This document shows positions 5,913-7,023 of a DNA stretch of 7,023 nucleotides, piece after piece; position 1 is the stretch's first letter, and the number at the start of each line of letters is the position of its first letter. The translations under genes were made by a program, and so were the position numbers. Source of the stretch: Crenarchaeota archaeon SCGC AAA471-B05 (GTDB lineage: Archaea > Thermoproteota > Thermoprotei > Gearchaeales > Gearchaeaceae); contig AQYM01000019.1 in assembly GCA_000380705.1 (NCBI GenBank), positions 1-7,023 of the forward strand, read 5' to 3'. The notes below the pieces were generated by a model. It was not told the origin of the DNA. It did not search any database and saw nothing but the letters and a program-made list of their open reading frames with translations.

Positions 5913-6357
5913 ATAAATATAGTTAAGAATTGATTACAGTAATGATGAATAGTTTTTAGGAGATATGTATCTTTCATAAAATCAAAAATTTATTAAACAA
6001 AACAACCTAACCATTTCTAATATTATTTTTATAATCAACATAAGTATGATTTTAATTCACATGAACAATTAATATTAATTAATCTATATATTATTTGCAA
6101 TATTAAAAGGAGTATTATCTTTACTTAAATGAAAATGTATCATTAATATTTTGGATTTTTTCATTTCTTCAATCATAGAAACGGTTAAGAAAATTAAAGA
6201 AGAAATGAAAAAAGAAAGCAATCATGCATGAAATAATTTTTCTTGGATTTTATAAAGAATATTGAGGAACCATTTCATATTTTAAATTTCATTATCATAA
6301 AGTAATAACCTATTATAAAGAATTGAATTTTATCTTACGATTAATTAACAATAACAA
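5913..6357. other. A/T-rich intergenic region with no supported gene
   Basis: No convincing gene is visible. The plus strand has a 26-codon frame at 6151-6231 (TTG start, amphipathic, IETVKKIKEEMKK). It is followed from 6225 in another frame by MHEIIFLGFYKEY, a stop, and about 34 further open codons up to 6376. Together they might be remnants of one gene, but the composition makes chance frames common. The minus strand has a 45-codon hydrophobic TTG frame (6084-6221) directly preceded by an in-frame stop and lacking promoter or SD. The inverted repeat at 6156-6213 is the only strong structure. Confidence 0.45.
6156..6213. repeat. Perfect 15-bp inverted repeat with a 28-base spacer
   Basis: TTTTTTCATTTCTTC at 6156-6170 is exactly mirrored by GAAGAAATGAAAAAA at 6199-6213. 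Transcribed in the plus direction, the transcript would fold into a 15-bp stem with U-rich 5' arm and purine-rich 3' arm. It lies about 270 bases after the copper-d1 stop and 170 bases before the dioxygenase start, so it does not sit at either end as a classic terminator would. The arms are polypyrimidine/polypurine, and no second copy is seen in the window. Confidence 0.6.
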
Positions 6358-6364
6358 TTTATTA
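6358..6364 (+). promoter_or_regulatory. TATA-type promoter of the VOC-family gene, probably leaderless
   Basis: TTTATTA is centred 25 bases upstream of the GTG at 6386, placing the predicted transcription start on the start codon. No SD is seen before the GTG. This spacing helps choose the GTG start. Confidence 0.5.
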
Positions 6365-6385
6365 TTCTTAGGATAGAAATAATTT

Positions 6386-7023
6386 GTGCATAAGATTAAG
6401 GAAGAAATTAAAATCGAGGAAATCGAACTCAAAGTATTGAATCTTGAAGGAATGATAGAATTTTACGAGCAAATTTTAGGATTTAAAGTCATTAAAGAAA
6501 GTAATGAATATGCCATATTAGGATCGAACAAAAATCCTTTCTTGAAGTTATTAAGGGATGAGAAATCGATTAAAGAAGAATTTAATTCTGTAGGCTTATA
6601 TCATGTAGCATACTTATTGCCTACTAGAAAGGATTTGGCAATAATGCTTAAGCACTTATTAGAGAAAGAAGCAACTATTGAAGGTTTTGCAGATCATTTG
6701 GTAAGCGAAGCAATTTATTTGCGTGATATAGAAGGAAATGGAATAGAAATTTATTGCGATAAGCCAAGAAATGAATGGATTAGAATCGGTAATAAAATCG
6801 CGATGAGCACTGAACCCTTAGATATAGAAGGGTTACTTAAGTTAGCAAATGAAGAATTTAAAGGAATAAGCGATGAAACAAGAATAGGACATGTACATTT
6901 GAAGGTTTCTAGTTTATCTAGAACTGAGAATTTTTACACAAAAGCTTTGGGTTTAGACTTGACATTTAGATATTACGGTGCAATTTTCCTTGCAAGCGGA
7001 GGATATCATCATCATATCGGAGC
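6386..7023 (+). CDS. CatE-like vicinal-oxygen-chelate protein (extradiol dioxygenase/glyoxalase family), 3' end cut off
   Basis: This is a two-module VOC-fold metalloenzyme of the catechol-2,3-dioxygenase (CatE/YwbC-type) branch. Known relatives are Fe- or Mn-dependent ring-cleaving enzymes or unassigned members; the substrate here is unknown. 212 codons are visible of a family length near 280. Module 1 (residues 15-123) has the entry helix EGMIEFYEQILGF, GLYHVAYLLPTRKDLA at 70-85, ADHLVSEAIYLRD at 102-114 and GNGIEIYCDKP at 117-127, with His73 and Glu121 in metal-ligand-like positions. Module 2 starts with IGHVHLKV at 167-174 and reaches SGGYHHHIG at 204-212, a signature of this branch that carries metal-binding His; the last ligand (Glu) lies beyond the edge. 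GTG 6386 is chosen because an in-frame TAA lies at 6380-6382 and a TATA box sits 25 bases upstream. It adds about 14 residues before module 1. It is cytosolic, with no signal peptide. Confidence 0.88.
   Translation, partial: MHKIKEEIKIEEIELKVLNLEGMIEFYEQILGFKVIKESNEYAILGSNKNPFLKLLRDEKSIKEEFNSVGLYHVAYLLPTRKDLAIMLKHLLEKEATIEGFADHLVSEAIYLRDIEGNGIEIYCDKPRNEWIRIGNKIAMSTEPLDIEGLLKLANEEFKGISDETRIGHVHLKVSSLSRTENFYTKALGLDLTFRYYGAIFLASGGYHHHIG

Noticed and set aside
5795..5977. 60-codon minus-strand frame
   Set aside because: It is antisense to the conserved C-terminal TPTG region of the copper-d1 gene and the T-tract terminator; no promoter or SD.
6084..6221. 45-codon minus-strand frame with hydrophobic N-terminus
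   Set aside because: The TTG start is directly preceded by an in-frame TGA, without SD or well-spaced TATA box, and half of it falls in the inverted repeat.

Overview
The window is A+T-rich and reads as archaeal. Genes are preceded by TATA-like boxes (TTTAAAT, TTTATTA) about 25-27 bases upstream of ATG or GTG starts. That geometry is typical of leaderless archaeal transcripts, and conventional ribosome-binding sites are mostly absent. I cannot place it below domain level; a thermophilic or hot-spring Thermoproteota-type lineage is a guess from gene content.

Layout. Positions 1-2826 (minus strand) hold a tightly packed lysine-biosynthesis operon, dapA-dapB-lysC. dapA and dapB overlap by four bases, dapB and lysC are one base apart, and lysC runs off the left edge. 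The operon makes aspartyl phosphate (LysC), condenses aspartate semialdehyde with pyruvate (DapA) and reduces the product (DapB). It is therefore the upper diaminopimelate (DAP) route to lysine.

Positions 2845-4159 contain no intact large gene. They hold the dapA promoter, a possible 33-residue membrane peptide, and two convergent broken genes of unknown function (about 3121-3556 on plus, 3461-3774 on minus). These are followed by an A/T-dominated stretch leading to a strong promoter with a dyad just upstream.

Positions 4160-5887 (plus) are the highlight: a 575-residue, membrane-anchored protein that joins a binuclear-copper (CuA) cupredoxin domain, like that of cytochrome oxidase subunit II or nitrous oxide reductase, to a complete cytochrome d1 heme propeller, the catalytic half of cd1 nitrite reductase NirS. 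The three d1 histidines and two key arginines appear conserved. There is no CXXCH heme c site, so copper seems to have replaced the usual cytochrome c electron-entry module.

Positions 5888-6385 are noncoding A/T-rich DNA with T-tract terminators and a perfect 15-bp inverted repeat. A vicinal-oxygen-chelate (CatE-like extradiol dioxygenase/glyoxalase) gene starts at 6386 behind its own promoter and runs off the right edge.
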